A stretch of 48,923 bases of DNA, from positions 1 through 48,923 of the forward strand of contig NZ_JAUXXE010000015.1 of assembly GCF_030681155.1 (NCBI RefSeq). The letters are read 5' to 3'. Numbering within the stretch: the stretch's first letter is position 1; every line of letters begins with the position of its first letter. A model generated the notes under the pieces. The model was not told where the DNA came from. It ran no database searches and saw only the letters and a program-made list of their open reading frames with translations. The position numbers and the translations under genes are program-made. This document shows, piece by piece, positions 1-9,908 of this stretch. Origin of the DNA: Phenylobacterium sp. (GTDB taxonomy: Bacteria; Pseudomonadota; Alphaproteobacteria; Caulobacterales; Caulobacteraceae).

Positions 1-274
1 CATGGGCGCGAAGGTTCAGGCCTTCGACCCCGAGGGCCTGCATGAGGCCCGCCAGCTACTGCGCGATGTGGATTTCAAGGCTGACCCGTACGAGGTCGCC
101 ACCGGCGCCGACGCCCTGGTGATCATCACCGAGTGGGATCAGTTCCGCGCCCTCGACCTGGACCGCGTAAAGCTGCTGATGAACGCGCCGGTGCTGGTCG
201 ACCTGCGCAACATCTACAAACCCGCCGACGTTCGGGCGCGAGGTTTCAAATACGCTTCGATCGGGCGCGCTTAA
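1..274 (+). CDS. ugd: UDP-glucose 6-dehydrogenase, C-terminal fragment
   Basis: The last 90 or so residues of a UDP-glucose/GDP-mannose dehydrogenase; the start lies before the window and the reading frame is set by the codon beginning at base 2. The enzyme oxidises UDP-glucose to UDP-glucuronate with two NAD+ in the cytoplasm. The piece is the C-terminal UDP-binding domain, recognisable by the stretches KVQAFDP, ALVIITEWDQFRALD and LVDLRNIY, followed by the usual short tail ending in a glycine-arginine-alanine. The stop is TAA at 272-274. A galU gene (UDP-glucose synthesis) lies about 8 kb away in this window, so both steps toward UDP-glucuronate are present. The family assignment is firm; the exact substrate cannot be checked without the N-terminal domain. 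Confidence 0.9.
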   Translation, partial: MGAKVQAFDPEGLHEARQLLRDVDFKADPYEVATGADALVIITEWDQFRALDLDRVKLLMNAPVLVDLRNIYKPADVRARGFKYASIGRA

Positions 275-318
275 GCTCAGCAACTCGCCAGCCTGGTCCA
301 TCAGGCTGGCGCCTGCGT

Positions 319-474
319 TCAGCTCGACAGCAGATGAATGAGCGTGTTGCCGATCCAGAGAGCACCGGCCCAAAAGGCCAGCGCAAGAGCGGCGACAAAA
401 GCAAGGCAAGCAATCGAGGTCAGACCTCGCACGGCTCCTCGCGACGCACCCCCAGCGGTGACGTTTCGTGGCAT
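319..474 (-). CDS. Small single-pass membrane protein, 51 aa
   Basis: I do not recognise a named family. A 51-residue frame starts at ATG 474 and ends with TGA at 319-321. GGGAG lies 6 bases before the ATG, a strong ribosome site. The protein has a short, basic, glycine-rich start (MPRNVTAGGASRGAVRG) followed by one hydrophobic segment of about 25 residues (ACLAFVAALALAFWAGALW) and a short tail, as expected for a single transmembrane helix with the N-terminus inside. It lies tail to tail with the dehydrogenase fragment and has 260 bases free upstream. Function unknown; it is too short for many gene finders and could be missed. The main doubt is whether it is translated. Confidence 0.6.
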   Translation of the reverse strand: MPRNVTAGGASRGAVRGLTSIACLAFVAALALAFWAGALWIGNTLIHLLSS

Positions 475-735
475 GTTTCGCTCCCAGTACCTTTGTTATT
501 CCACCCCGGTCGAGCGGTGTGGAGCAATGAGGCTGACACGAATTAACCGTCGTGGATAGTCCTGCCGCCTCATCTTGAAATACGCATGAAGTCGAGGAAC
601 GATCCCTCTTCTTGACCCGACTGCGCCTAGTCCTCCGGCTCACGTCCCCGCAAACCCATCTCCGCAATTGCGGAGCCCGGCCATACAGCTAGAGTCGCCG
701 CTCCGCGCAGGTCTTGCGCGTCGGGGGTCCGCCAC

Positions 736-1407
736 TTGCTGTCGCTGATCGGCATTGTCGTCGTCGTGGTGGGCTTCATGGCCCGCATGAACCCCCTTCT
801 GGTGGTCACGGTCGCCGCCCTCGTCACCGGGGTCGCTGGCGGAATGGGGCCCGTCCAAGTCATCGAGACCTTCGGCAAGGCGTTTCAGGAGAATCGCTAT
901 GTCAGCGTGGTCTGGGTGGTGCTGCCGGTCATCGGACTGCTGGAACGGGCTGGACTGCAGGAACGCGCAAAGACCTTGATAGGCCAGATTCAGGCAGCGA
1001 CTACGGGCCGACTGCTGTTGCTCTACTTCGTCGTGCGCCAGGCGACCGCCGCCTTGGGCCTGACCTCGCTCGGCGGTCACGCCCAGATGGTTCGCCCGCT
1101 GATAGCGCCGATGGCCGAGGCGGCTGCAGAAACGCACCATGGCCCGCTCGACGACGAAACGCGCCAATCCATCCGCGCCCACACGGCCGCGGTCGACAAC
1201 ATCGCGCTGTTCTTCGGCGAAGACATCTTCATCGCCATCGCCTCCATCCTGCTGATCAAAGGGTTCCTTGAGCAGAACGGCATATTGGTCGAGCCGCTGC
1301 AGCTTTCCGTCTGGGCCATTCCAACGGCCTTCTGCGCCTTGGCGATCCACGGAACCCGGCTGATGCTGCTCGACCGCCGCCTAGCCCGCACTCTGGGCGC
1401 GCGATGA
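736..1407 (+). CDS. DUF969 family membrane protein
   Basis: A 223-residue polytopic membrane protein of the DUF969 family, always found next to a DUF979 protein. The start is TTG at 736, with GGGGG about 8 bases upstream; the N-terminus that results (MLSLIGIVVVVVGF) is the usual one for the family and is hydrophobic at once. Several membrane segments follow, with a conserved-looking loop RQATAALGLTSLGGHAQMVRPLI around residues 100-122 and a second one, VDNIALFFGEDIF, near 155-167. It overlaps the DUF979 gene by ATGA. The paired proteins look like two halves of one permease. In other genomes this pair often sits beside pyroglutamyl peptidase or 5-oxoprolinase genes, from which a 5-oxoproline transport role has been guessed; neither of those genes is in this window. 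Confidence 0.85.
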   Translation: MLSLIGIVVVVVGFMARMNPLLVVTVAALVTGVAGGMGPVQVIETFGKAFQENRYVSVVWVVLPVIGLLERAGLQERAKTLIGQIQAATTGRLLLLYFVVRQATAALGLTSLGGHAQMVRPLIAPMAEAAAETHHGPLDDETRQSIRAHTAAVDNIALFFGEDIFIAIASILLIKGFLEQNGILVEPLQLSVWAIPTAFCALAIHGTRLMLLDRRLARTLGAR

Positions 1408-2354
1408 TCGGGCTGGAGGTCCTCTATGTCATCGGCGGCGCCTTCTTCGCCGCCATAGCAGTCCTGAGCGCGCGCGACGCCACCAATCCGAAGCGCTGGA
1501 AGAACACCGCCTTTTGGGGCCTGTTCGCGGTTAGCTTCCTGTTCGGCTCTCACCTGCCTGATTTCGCCAACGGACTCGTCGTCATCGCCATGGTCCTGAC
1601 GGCGGGCTTCGGTGGTCTTGGCCTCGGACTCCCAGCGACCACCGGCCCGGAAGAACGTCGTGAAAGCGCCCTGCGCCTAGGCAACCGCCTGTTCTTGCCG
1701 GCGCTAGCCATACCGATCACAGCGCTGGCGGGGACATTCCTCTTCAAGCGTCCTGAACTGGCCGGACTGGTCGATCCGAAACAGGCGACGCTGGTGTCCC
1801 TGATCCTCGGGGTCTTCGTGGCGCTGGCCATCGCCATGCCGATGCTGCGCGCCAAACCGATCACCCCGCTGCAGGAGGGCCGCCGGCTATTGGATACGGT
1901 CGGCTGGGCCGCCGTACTTCCGCAGATGCTGGCCGCCCTGGGTGCGGTTTTCGCCGCCGCTGGCGTGGGAACCGCCATCGGCCAGATCGCCAGCGACTGG
2001 TTGCCCAGCGGCAGCCAACTCGCCGCCGTCGTCGCCTACACCTTCGGCATGGCGATCTTCACGATGATCATGGGCAACGCCTTCGCCGCCTTCCCAGTGA
2101 TGACCGCCGGCATCGGCCTGCCGCTTATCGTCCTGCACTTTGGCGGCGATCCGGCCATCATGGGCGCGATCGGCATGCTCTCGGGCTTCTGCGGCACGCT
2201 GATGACCCCGATGGCGGCCAACTTCAACATCGTGCCCGCCGCCCTGCTGGAACTGAAAGACCGCAACGGGGTGATCCGGGTGCAGATCCCTACCGCCATC
2301 CTCCTTCTCCTGGCCAACACGGCGCTGATGTATGTCCTCGTCTTCCGCTTCTGA
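1404..2354 (+). CDS. DUF979 family membrane protein
   Basis: A 316-residue membrane protein of the DUF979 family, partner of the preceding DUF969 protein, whose stop it overlaps by four bases (ATGA), so the two are very probably translationally coupled. About nine hydrophobic segments can be seen, separated by short loops; GNAFAAFPVMTAGIGLPLIV (about residues 227-246) and GFCGTLMTPMAANFNIVPAAL (about 261-281) resemble the re-entrant, small-residue-rich motifs of anion or organic-acid permeases. The following DUF2891 gene starts inside its last codons. Family membership is clear from the pairing and the sequence. Transport is inference, and the substrate is unknown. Confidence 0.85.
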   Translation: MIGLEVLYVIGGAFFAAIAVLSARDATNPKRWKNTAFWGLFAVSFLFGSHLPDFANGLVVIAMVLTAGFGGLGLGLPATTGPEERRESALRLGNRLFLPALAIPITALAGTFLFKRPELAGLVDPKQATLVSLILGVFVALAIAMPMLRAKPITPLQEGRRLLDTVGWAAVLPQMLAALGAVFAAAGVGTAIGQIASDWLPSGSQLAAVVAYTFGMAIFTMIMGNAFAAFPVMTAGIGLPLIVLHFGGDPAIMGAIGMLSGFCGTLMTPMAANFNIVPAALLELKDRNGVIRVQIPTAILLLLANTALMYVLVFRF

Positions 2355-3345
2355 ACTGACCCCAGAACTCGCCGGCAAGTTCGCTCGCCTCGCGCTCGGC
2401 CATGTGACCAAACCCTATCCCTACAAGCTCGACCACGTGATGACCGGGGACGAGGACGTGCTGCCACCGCGCGTGCTTCACCCGATCTTCCACGGCAGCT
2501 TCGACTGGCACTCGTGCGTTCACGGCTACTGGCTGCTGGCCCGCCTGCTGCGCCGCTTTCCGCAGAACCCCGAGGCCACGCAGATCCGCGCCCTGTTCGA
2601 CGCCAACCTGACCCCGGCCAAGGCGGCGGGCGAATTGGCCTATCTGGCTCGACCGGCTAGCGGCGGGTTCGAGCGCCCCTATGGCTGGGCCTGGTTGTTG
2701 ATGCTGGCCGCCGAATTGGAACGCCATGACGGCCAGGCCTGGGCCCAAGCGCTCCGTCCCCTGGCGCAAGCCTTCGCCGACCGCTTCAAGTCATTCCTGC
2801 CCAAGGCGACCTACCCGATCCGCACCGGCACGCACTACAGCACCGCCTTCGCCCTGGCGCTGGCCAGCGAATATGCGGGCGAGGTCGGCGACCACGACCT
2901 GGCCCAGCTGATCGAGGCCACCGCCAAGGGTTGGTATCTGGCCGACGCCGGCGCCGCCGCCTGGGAACCGAGCGGCGATGACTTCCTTTCCCCGACCCTG
3001 GTCGAGGCCGAGTGTCTGCGCCGCGTCCTTTCCGCCGCCGATTTCCGGCTGTGGTTCGCGCGGTTCCTGCCGGAGGCGGCTTCGCGACGTCCAGCCAGCC
3101 TGTTCACCCCGGCCAGCGTCAGCGATCGCAGCGATGGAAAGATCGCCCACCTCGATGGCCTGAACCTCAGCCGAGCCTGGTGCTGGCGGTCGATCGCCGG
3201 GACCCTGGCGCTCAACGACCCGGTGCGCCCCGTCGCCCTCGCCAGCGCCGATGAGCACCTGGCCGCCGGCCTTGAGCACGTGGCGGGCGACTATATGGGC
3301 GAGCACTGGCTAGCGACCTTCGCCCTGCTGGCGCTGGAGGCCTAG
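2332..3345 (+). CDS. DUF2891 domain protein
   Basis: A soluble 337-residue protein of the DUF2891 family. It starts at ATG 2332, 23 bases before the DUF979 stop, completing a three-gene operon with overlaps at both joints. No signal peptide or membrane segment is visible, so it is probably cytoplasmic. The core motif HPIFHGSFDWHSCVHGYWLL (about residues 50-69) holds three histidines, an aspartate and a cysteine. Further conserved-looking parts are RPYGWAWLL, THYSTAFALALA and the end WLATFALLALE. The helical, aromatic-rich pattern suggests an alpha/alpha-toroid like some carbohydrate-active enzymes, but that is a guess; no activity is known to me. Its stop shares a CTAG with the convergent adenine deaminase gene. 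Confidence 0.8.
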   Translation: MSSSSASELTPELAGKFARLALGHVTKPYPYKLDHVMTGDEDVLPPRVLHPIFHGSFDWHSCVHGYWLLARLLRRFPQNPEATQIRALFDANLTPAKAAGELAYLARPASGGFERPYGWAWLLMLAAELERHDGQAWAQALRPLAQAFADRFKSFLPKATYPIRTGTHYSTAFALALASEYAGEVGDHDLAQLIEATAKGWYLADAGAAAWEPSGDDFLSPTLVEAECLRRVLSAADFRLWFARFLPEAASRRPASLFTPASVSDRSDGKIAHLDGLNLSRAWCWRSIAGTLALNDPVRPVALASADEHLAAGLEHVAGDYMGEHWLATFALLALEA

Positions 3346-4358
3346 TTGGGGCGCGCCACGTAGGCGTCGATCGCCGCCAGGTGCGTCGCGATCTCGTCCG
3401 GCGCCAGGAACGAGCCGGTGAAGCTGTTGCGCGCCAGGGTGACAAGCTCGTCGCGGCTGAGATCAAGCGCCTGCGCCGTCTCGAGCCAGTTCTGGCCCAG
3501 ATAGCCGCCGAAATAGGCGGGATCATCGGAATTGATTGTCGCCCGCAAACCGAGCCGCAGCATCGTCCGCAGCGGGTGCGACGTCAGGTCGTCGACCACG
3601 CAGAGCTTGAGGTTCGAAAGCGGGCAGACGGTGAGCGTCATCCCCTCGCGCGCCAGCCGCTCGGTCAGGACGTCGTCCTCCAGCGCCCGGTTGCCGTGGT
3701 CGATGCGGTCGACCTCCAACAGGTCCAGCGCCTGATAGACGTAATCAGGCGGCCCCTCCTCGCCGGCATGCGCAACGATCTTCAGGCCTTTGGCGCGGGC
3801 GGCGGCGAAGACTCGCGCGAACTTCTCCGGCGGATGGCCGAGCTCCGATGAATCGAGCCCCACGCCCACGATACGGTCCAGATACGGCTCAGCCTGCGCA
3901 AGCGTATCGAAGGCGGCGTCCTCCGAGAGGTGACGCAGGAAAGAGAGGATCAGCTTGGACGAGACGCCCAGCTCCACTTCGGCCTGCGCCATGCCGGCCA
4001 GCAGGCCCTCGGCGACGACCGCAAAGGCCACGCCGCGCTCGGTGTGGGTCTGAGGATCGAAGAAGATCTCCGCATGTCGCGCCCCATCGGCGGCGATGCG
4101 GCGGAAATAGGCCATGGTCAGGTCGTGGAAGTCCTGCTGCGTCAGCAGCACCCGCGCGCCCTGATAGTAGATGTCCAGGAAGTCCTGCAGGTTCGAGAAC
4201 GCATAGGCCGCGCGCACCGCCTCAACGTCCGCAAACGGCAATTCAACGCCGTTGCGGCGGGCAAACTCGAACATCTGCTCCGGCTCAAGACTGCCCTCTA
4301 TGTGCAGGTGAAGTTCGGCCTTGGGCAGCCCGCGAATGAAATCCTCAAGCTGCTTCAT
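3342..4358 (-). CDS. add: Adenine deaminase (adenosine deaminase family, type 2)
   Basis: A 338-residue zinc hydrolase of the adenosine deaminase fold, which removes the 6-amino group of the purine. Zinc ligands are visible: HLH at residues 17-19, the histidine of AHAGEEGPP in the middle and the aspartates of NSDDPAYFGGY near 277. The sequence resembles the bacterial type 2 adenine deaminases rather than true adenosine deaminases: FFDPQTHTERG, GLDSSELGHPP and the tail of the SDDPAYFGGY motif match that subgroup as I know it, so adenine to hypoxanthine is the more likely reaction. It lies five bases behind glmM on the same strand, so it may be cotranscribed. Many annotations would simply say adenosine deaminase. 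Confidence 0.88.
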   Translation of the reverse strand: MKQLEDFIRGLPKAELHLHIEGSLEPEQMFEFARRNGVELPFADVEAVRAAYAFSNLQDFLDIYYQGARVLLTQQDFHDLTMAYFRRIAADGARHAEIFFDPQTHTERGVAFAVVAEGLLAGMAQAEVELGVSSKLILSFLRHLSEDAAFDTLAQAEPYLDRIVGVGLDSSELGHPPEKFARVFAAARAKGLKIVAHAGEEGPPDYVYQALDLLEVDRIDHGNRALEDDVLTERLAREGMTLTVCPLSNLKLCVVDDLTSHPLRTMLRLGLRATINSDDPAYFGGYLGQNWLETAQALDLSRDELVTLARNSFTGSFLAPDEIATHLAAIDAYVARPN

Positions 4359-4363
4359 GACCT

Positions 4364-5716
4364 CTAGGCCGCCGCTTTCTTCACCGCCCCGACGATGTCC
4401 TTGACCACCTGGCTGACGAGTTTCTCGTCATCGCCCTCGGCCATGACCCGAATCAGCGGCTCGGTGCCGGAGGCGCGGACCACGATCCGGCCAGTGCCGT
4501 TCAGGCGATGCTCGGCCTGGGCGATCACATCCTTGACCTGCTCGGTCTCCAGCGGCTTGCCGCCGGCGAACCGCACATTTTCCAGCAGTTGCGGCACCGG
4601 ATCGAACTGGCGGGCCAGCCGGCTCATCGGTTGGCCCGAATCCTTCAGAACCGCCAACACCTGCAGCGCGGCCAGCAGGCCATCGCCGGTGGTGGAGTAG
4701 TCGGACATGATCATATGCCCAGACTGCTCCCCGCCGAGATTGAAGCCGCCTTCGCGCATGCGGGCCATGACGTAGCGGTCGCCGACCTTGGTGCGCTCGA
4801 GCTTCAAGTTCCGCGCGGCCAGGAACCGCTCCAGGCCAAGGTTCGACATGACGGTCGCGACCACACCGCCGCCGGTCAGTTGATTGTTGCGCGACCAGGC
4901 GTCGGCGATGATCGCCATGATCTGGTCGCCATCGACCACGTGGCCCTTCTCGTCGCAGATCAGCAGCCGGTCGGCGTCGCCGTCCAGCGCGATCCCGAGG
5001 TCGGCGCGATACTCCTTCACCGCCTTGGCCATGGCCTCGGGATGGGTGGAGCCGCACTCCTCGTTGATGTTGGTGCCGTCCGGATCGACGCCGATCTTGA
5101 TGACCTCCGCGCCCAGTTCATATAGCACCACCGGGGCGACCTTGTAGGCGGCGCCGTTCGCGCAATCGATGACCACCCGCAGGCCGGCCAGGCTGAGCCG
5201 CCGCGGGAACGTCGCCTTGGCGATCTCCACATAGCGGGCCTGGGAGTCGTCAACCCGCGCCACGCGGCCGAGCATGGTGGGCGCGGCCAGACCGTCCGCT
5301 AGACCCTGGTCCATCAGAGCCTCGATCTCCAACTCGCGGGCGTCCGACAGCTTGTAGCCGTCCGGGCCGAACAGCTTGATGCCGTTATCGACATAGGCGT
5401 TGTGCGAGGCCGAGATCATCACGCCCAGATCGGCGCGCAAAGAGCGCGTCATCATCGCGACGCCCGGCGTCGGCATCGGCCCGAGCAGGCGCACGTCCAT
5501 CCCCACGCTGGCGAACCCCGCCACCAGGGCCGGTTCAACCATATAGCCCGACAGCCGGGTGTCCTTGCCGATGACCACCATGTGGCGGCGCTCGTCCTGG
5601 GACATGAACAGCTTGCCCGCCGCCAGGCCGACCCGCAGGGCCACCTCGGCGGTCATCGGATGGCTGTTAGCCTGGCCACGGATGCCGTCAGTTCCGAAAT
5701 AGGCGCGCTTGGTCAT
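4364..5716 (-). CDS. glmM: Phosphoglucosamine mutase GlmM
   Basis: A full-length 450-residue alpha-D-phosphohexomutase that turns glucosamine-6-phosphate into glucosamine-1-phosphate, the step after GlmS on the way to UDP-GlcNAc for peptidoglycan and lipid A. It begins [14 protein letters not shown], the GlmM signature. The phosphoserine loop [12 protein letters not shown] is at residues 101-112, the metal loop DGDADR near 243 and the sugar-binding loop GGEQSGH near 326; the C-terminal phosphate-binding [12 protein letters not shown] is also intact. It is divergent from glmS, with about 110 bases between the start codons, so the two consecutive enzymes may share a regulatory region. Adenine deaminase follows closely downstream. 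Confidence 0.97.
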   Translation of the reverse strand: MTKRAYFGTDGIRGQANSHPMTAEVALRVGLAAGKLFMSQDERRHMVVIGKDTRLSGYMVEPALVAGFASVGMDVRLLGPMPTPGVAMMTRSLRADLGVMISASHNAYVDNGIKLFGPDGYKLSDARELEIEALMDQGLADGLAAPTMLGRVARVDDSQARYVEIAKATFPRRLSLAGLRVVIDCANGAAYKVAPVVLYELGAEVIKIGVDPDGTNINEECGSTHPEAMAKAVKEYRADLGIALDGDADRLLICDEKGHVVDGDQIMAIIADAWSRNNQLTGGGVVATVMSNLGLERFLAARNLKLERTKVGDRYVMARMREGGFNLGGEQSGHMIMSDYSTTGDGLLAALQVLAVLKDSGQPMSRLARQFDPVPQLLENVRFAGGKPLETEQVKDVIAQAEHRLNGTGRIVVRASGTEPLIRVMAEGDDEKLVSQVVKDIVGAVKKAAA

Positions 5717-5763
5717 TCGGGTTCTCGAAACGATACGAAACTCAGATTTAGTCGACGCCGCGT

Positions 5764-5793
5764 TTGCGAATGCTAAAGGCGGCTCAGGATTAT
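5764..5793 (+). promoter_or_regulatory. Candidate glmS promoter
   Basis: TTGCGA at 5764-5769 and GATTAT at 5788-5793, separated by 18 bases, match the sigma-70 consensus at four of six positions each and point toward glmS, whose ATG is at 5827. The segment 5717-5826 is the only DNA between divergent glmM and glmS. No ribozyme-like structure of the Gram-positive glmS type was looked for successfully. Confidence 0.3.
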
Positions 5794-5826
5794 CACGTCT
5801 TCCTGCGCCAAAAGGAACTCCGGGTC

Positions 5827-7644
<1,818 letters not shown>

Positions 7645-7648
7645 CGGC

Positions 7649-7948
7649 CTATTTCGGCGGGACCGCGCCGCTGTTCGAAGTCATAGGGTCCGCCGGCGCA
7701 TTGACCGGCGGGGTCGTGGCCATCGAGTCCGTGGTGGCGGGCGGTGTCGCGGCCATCGACCCGGTCGCTGGCGGGGTCGCGGCCATGGAACCGGCCGGCG
7801 CGGTGGTCATCATGCTGCCAGTGGGGGCGGTGGCTTCAGCCGCGGCTGCAGTTGTGTCGGCGGCGGGTGCTTCGGCCGGCTTGCTGCAGGCTGAGAGCGT
7901 AAACGCAGCGGCCGTCGCGGCCAGCACAGACATGGTGTGGAAGGTCAT
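7649..7948 (-). CDS. Small repeat-containing lipoprotein
   Basis: A 99-residue predicted lipoprotein. The N-terminus is a signal peptide with the lipobox LSAC, giving Cys21 as the lipidated residue after cleavage. The mature part is low complexity, made of Ala, Thr, Pro, Ser and Met, and carries about three copies of a nine to eleven residue unit, SMAATPPAT, at residues 54-83; the DNA repeats in step. No charged or catalytic residues stand out, so it is likely a disordered envelope protein. An AGGG lies before the ATG. It is convergent with glmS, four bases apart. No family recognised. The opposite strand also has an open frame, which is a by-product of the repeats. Confidence 0.65.
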   Translation of the reverse strand: MTFHTMSVLAATAAAFTLSACSKPAEAPAADTTAAAAEATAPTGSMMTTAPAGSMAATPPATGSMAATPPATTDSMATTPPVNAPADPMTSNSGAVPPK

Positions 7949-8139
7949 GGAAGGTCCCTCTTAAGAAAGCTGTGGCAGATTTTGAACCGTTCACGGTCTC
8001 GTGAGTTCCGGTCTCCGGTCACAATCTAGGCTGGAAACCCCTTCAGCAGCCAAATGGAGGGCGTTTGTCAGATCTCCTGAGCGTGATGGTGGATTCGAAA
8101 GCCCTCGTCGTCTAGTCGGGGATGAAACGGGAGGGCTGA

Positions 8140-9009
8140 ATGACCAAACGTGTGCGTAAAGCTGTGCTGCCGGTGGCGGGTTTGGGGACACGTGTCCTTC
8201 CCGTCGCCCGTGCGACCCCAAAGAACCTTCTGAACGTCTTTGATCGGCCCATCCTGTCCTATGTGGTCGAAGAAGCGCGCGCCGCGGGCATTGAGCACTT
8301 CATCTTCATCACCAGCCGCGGCCAGGGCGCCATCGAGGACTATTTCGACGGCAATCCCGAGATCGAGGGCGCGCTGGAGGCCAAGGGCAAGACCGACGTC
8401 CTGGCCGAGGTGCGACGCGACCTGCTGCCGCCAGGCTCGATGAGCTTCGTGCGTCAAATGGCTCCGCTGGGCCTCGGCCATGCGGTCTGGTGCGCCCGGG
8501 ACCTTATCGGCGACGAGCCGTTCGCTGTGATCCTGCCCGACATGCTGATGGCCGCGAAGACCCCGGCCCTGGCCCAGACCGTAGCGGCCTACGAAAAGGT
8601 CGGCGGCAATATCGTCGTGGTCGAGGCTGTCGCCGACAGCGAGACCCACAAGTATGGGATTGTCGCTCTCGATGAGCGTGACGGCCGCCTCGGCCGCATG
8701 ACCGGCATGGTCGAAAAGCCGGCCCAGGGAACCGCGCCGTCTAACTTGATCATCTCCGGGCGATACATCCTCCAGCCAGAAATCTTCCCGCTGCTGGAGC
8801 GTCAGGGCAAAGGGGCCGGCGGGGAAATCCAGCTCACCGACTCGATGATCGAATTGATGAAGTCGCAAGACTTCCACGCCCTTGAGTACGACGGCGTGAC
8901 CTATGACTGCGGCGACAAGATCGGGCTCTTGAGGGCCAACATCGCCTTCGCCCTGGATCGCCCGGAGTTCGCCGACGCGGCCCGAGCCGCGATCAAGGAT
9001 TTGCTCTAG
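8140..9009 (+). CDS. galU: UTP--glucose-1-phosphate uridylyltransferase GalU
   Basis: A 289-residue nucleotidyltransferase making UDP-glucose from glucose-1-phosphate and UTP, with GGGAGGG before the ATG. It has the N-terminal nucleotide-binding motif AVLPVAGLGTRVLPVARATPK, the acceptor-site stretch RQMAPLGLGHAVWCAR (about 107-122), PFAVILPDML with the metal-binding aspartate, KYGIVAL, MVEKP and GEIQLTDSM, then YDCGDKIG near the end. One oddity: where most GalU proteins have PKEMLP(x)VDKP this one reads PKNLLNVFDRP, so the glutamate and proline after the catalytic lysine are replaced. The rest of the site is intact, so it is probably active. An SDR-family gene follows nine bases downstream. 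Confidence 0.92.
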   Translation: MTKRVRKAVLPVAGLGTRVLPVARATPKNLLNVFDRPILSYVVEEARAAGIEHFIFITSRGQGAIEDYFDGNPEIEGALEAKGKTDVLAEVRRDLLPPGSMSFVRQMAPLGLGHAVWCARDLIGDEPFAVILPDMLMAAKTPALAQTVAAYEKVGGNIVVVEAVADSETHKYGIVALDERDGRLGRMTGMVEKPAQGTAPSNLIISGRYILQPEIFPLLERQGKGAGGEIQLTDSMIELMKSQDFHALEYDGVTYDCGDKIGLLRANIAFALDRPEFADAARAAIKDLL

Positions 9010-9017
9010 GAACGTCC

Positions 9018-9878
9018 ATGCGCCTCTTCGTCTACGGTTACGGCTTCGCCGGGCGCGTCCTGGCGAGGCGGTTGACGGCTAAGGGGTGGCGCATCTCGGC
9101 CACCTATCGCGACGAGGCCAGCGCCGCGCAGATGGCCGCCGATGGCGTCGATCCCGTGCCCGCCCTGGACAAGGAAGCGATCGCCGCCCGCTTGGCGGAC
9201 ACCCAGGCCATTCTCATCACCGCGCCGCCCGGACCCGAAGGTTGCCCCGCGCTCCAGGTCATGGTTCCGGCCTTGGCCACCGCCGGGGCCTTTCCAGACT
9301 GGATCGGCTACCTGTCGACCACCGGCGTCTACGGCGACCGCCGTGGCGGCTGGGTGTTCGAGGACAGTCGTCTCGCGGCCCAGTCGCCGGAGGGCGCGCG
9401 CCGCGTCGCCGCCGAGCGCGACTGGCTGGAGGTCGGTCGCGGGATGGGCCTGACCGTCACCGTCCACCGCCTTCCCGGCATCTACGGTCCTGGCCGTTCA
9501 GCGTTCGAGCGCCTGCGTGAAGGCCGGGCGCGCCGCATCACCACGCCTGGCCAGGTTTTCAGCCGCATCCACGTGGATGATCTGGCTGCCGGGTTGGAGG
9601 CGTCCATCGCCAGGCCGCGCGCCGGCGGAATCTACAATCTTTGCGACGACGAGCCGGTCGCCAACAGCACGGTGATCGCTCACGCCGCCGGGCTGATCGG
9701 CCTGCCCGCCCCGCCTGAGGAAGTGCTGAACCTGGACGCCCTGTCGCCGCAGGCCAGGCGCTTCTACGCCGAGACAAAGCGGGTCTCTAACGCCCGCGCG
9801 AAAGCCGAGCTGGGCTGGAAGCCCGCCTACCCGACCTATCGCGAAGGGCTTGCCGCGATCCTGGCGACGGAAAGCTAG
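9018..9878 (+). CDS. SDR family NAD(P)-dependent sugar epimerase/reductase-like protein
   Basis: A 286-residue extended or atypical short-chain dehydrogenase, related to the YeeZ group. The N-terminal Rossmann motif is YGYGFAGRVLARRL (residues 5-18), a variant of the glycine-rich dinucleotide site. YLSTTGVYGDRRG near 96-108 is the usual strand and active-site region of the family. The Tyr-x3-Lys catalytic pair is not clear: a candidate tyrosine is in GVYGD but no lysine follows at the right distance, as in other atypical members. HRLPGIYGPGR and SRIHVDDLAAGLEA are typical. It lies nine bases behind galU, suggesting cotranscription and a role with nucleotide sugars, but the substrate is unknown. 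Confidence 0.82.
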   Translation: MRLFVYGYGFAGRVLARRLTAKGWRISATYRDEASAAQMAADGVDPVPALDKEAIAARLADTQAILITAPPGPEGCPALQVMVPALATAGAFPDWIGYLSTTGVYGDRRGGWVFEDSRLAAQSPEGARRVAAERDWLEVGRGMGLTVTVHRLPGIYGPGRSAFERLREGRARRITTPGQVFSRIHVDDLAAGLEASIARPRAGGIYNLCDDEPVANSTVIAHAAGLIGLPAPPEEVLNLDALSPQARRFYAETKRVSNARAKAELGWKPAYPTYREGLAAILATES

Positions 9879-9881
9879 CGT

Positions 9882-9900
9882 CCTCTTCCCAGGAGAGGGG
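9882..9900. repeat. CCTCTCCC-type intergenic palindrome, diverged copy
   Basis: CCTCTTCCCAGGAGAGG lies between the convergent SDR gene and chrA. It resembles the palindromes at 22995-23110 and 25703-25721. It can form a short hairpin and may be a worn copy of that intergenic repeat family. Confidence 0.4.
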
Positions 9901-9908
9901 AATTGCAC

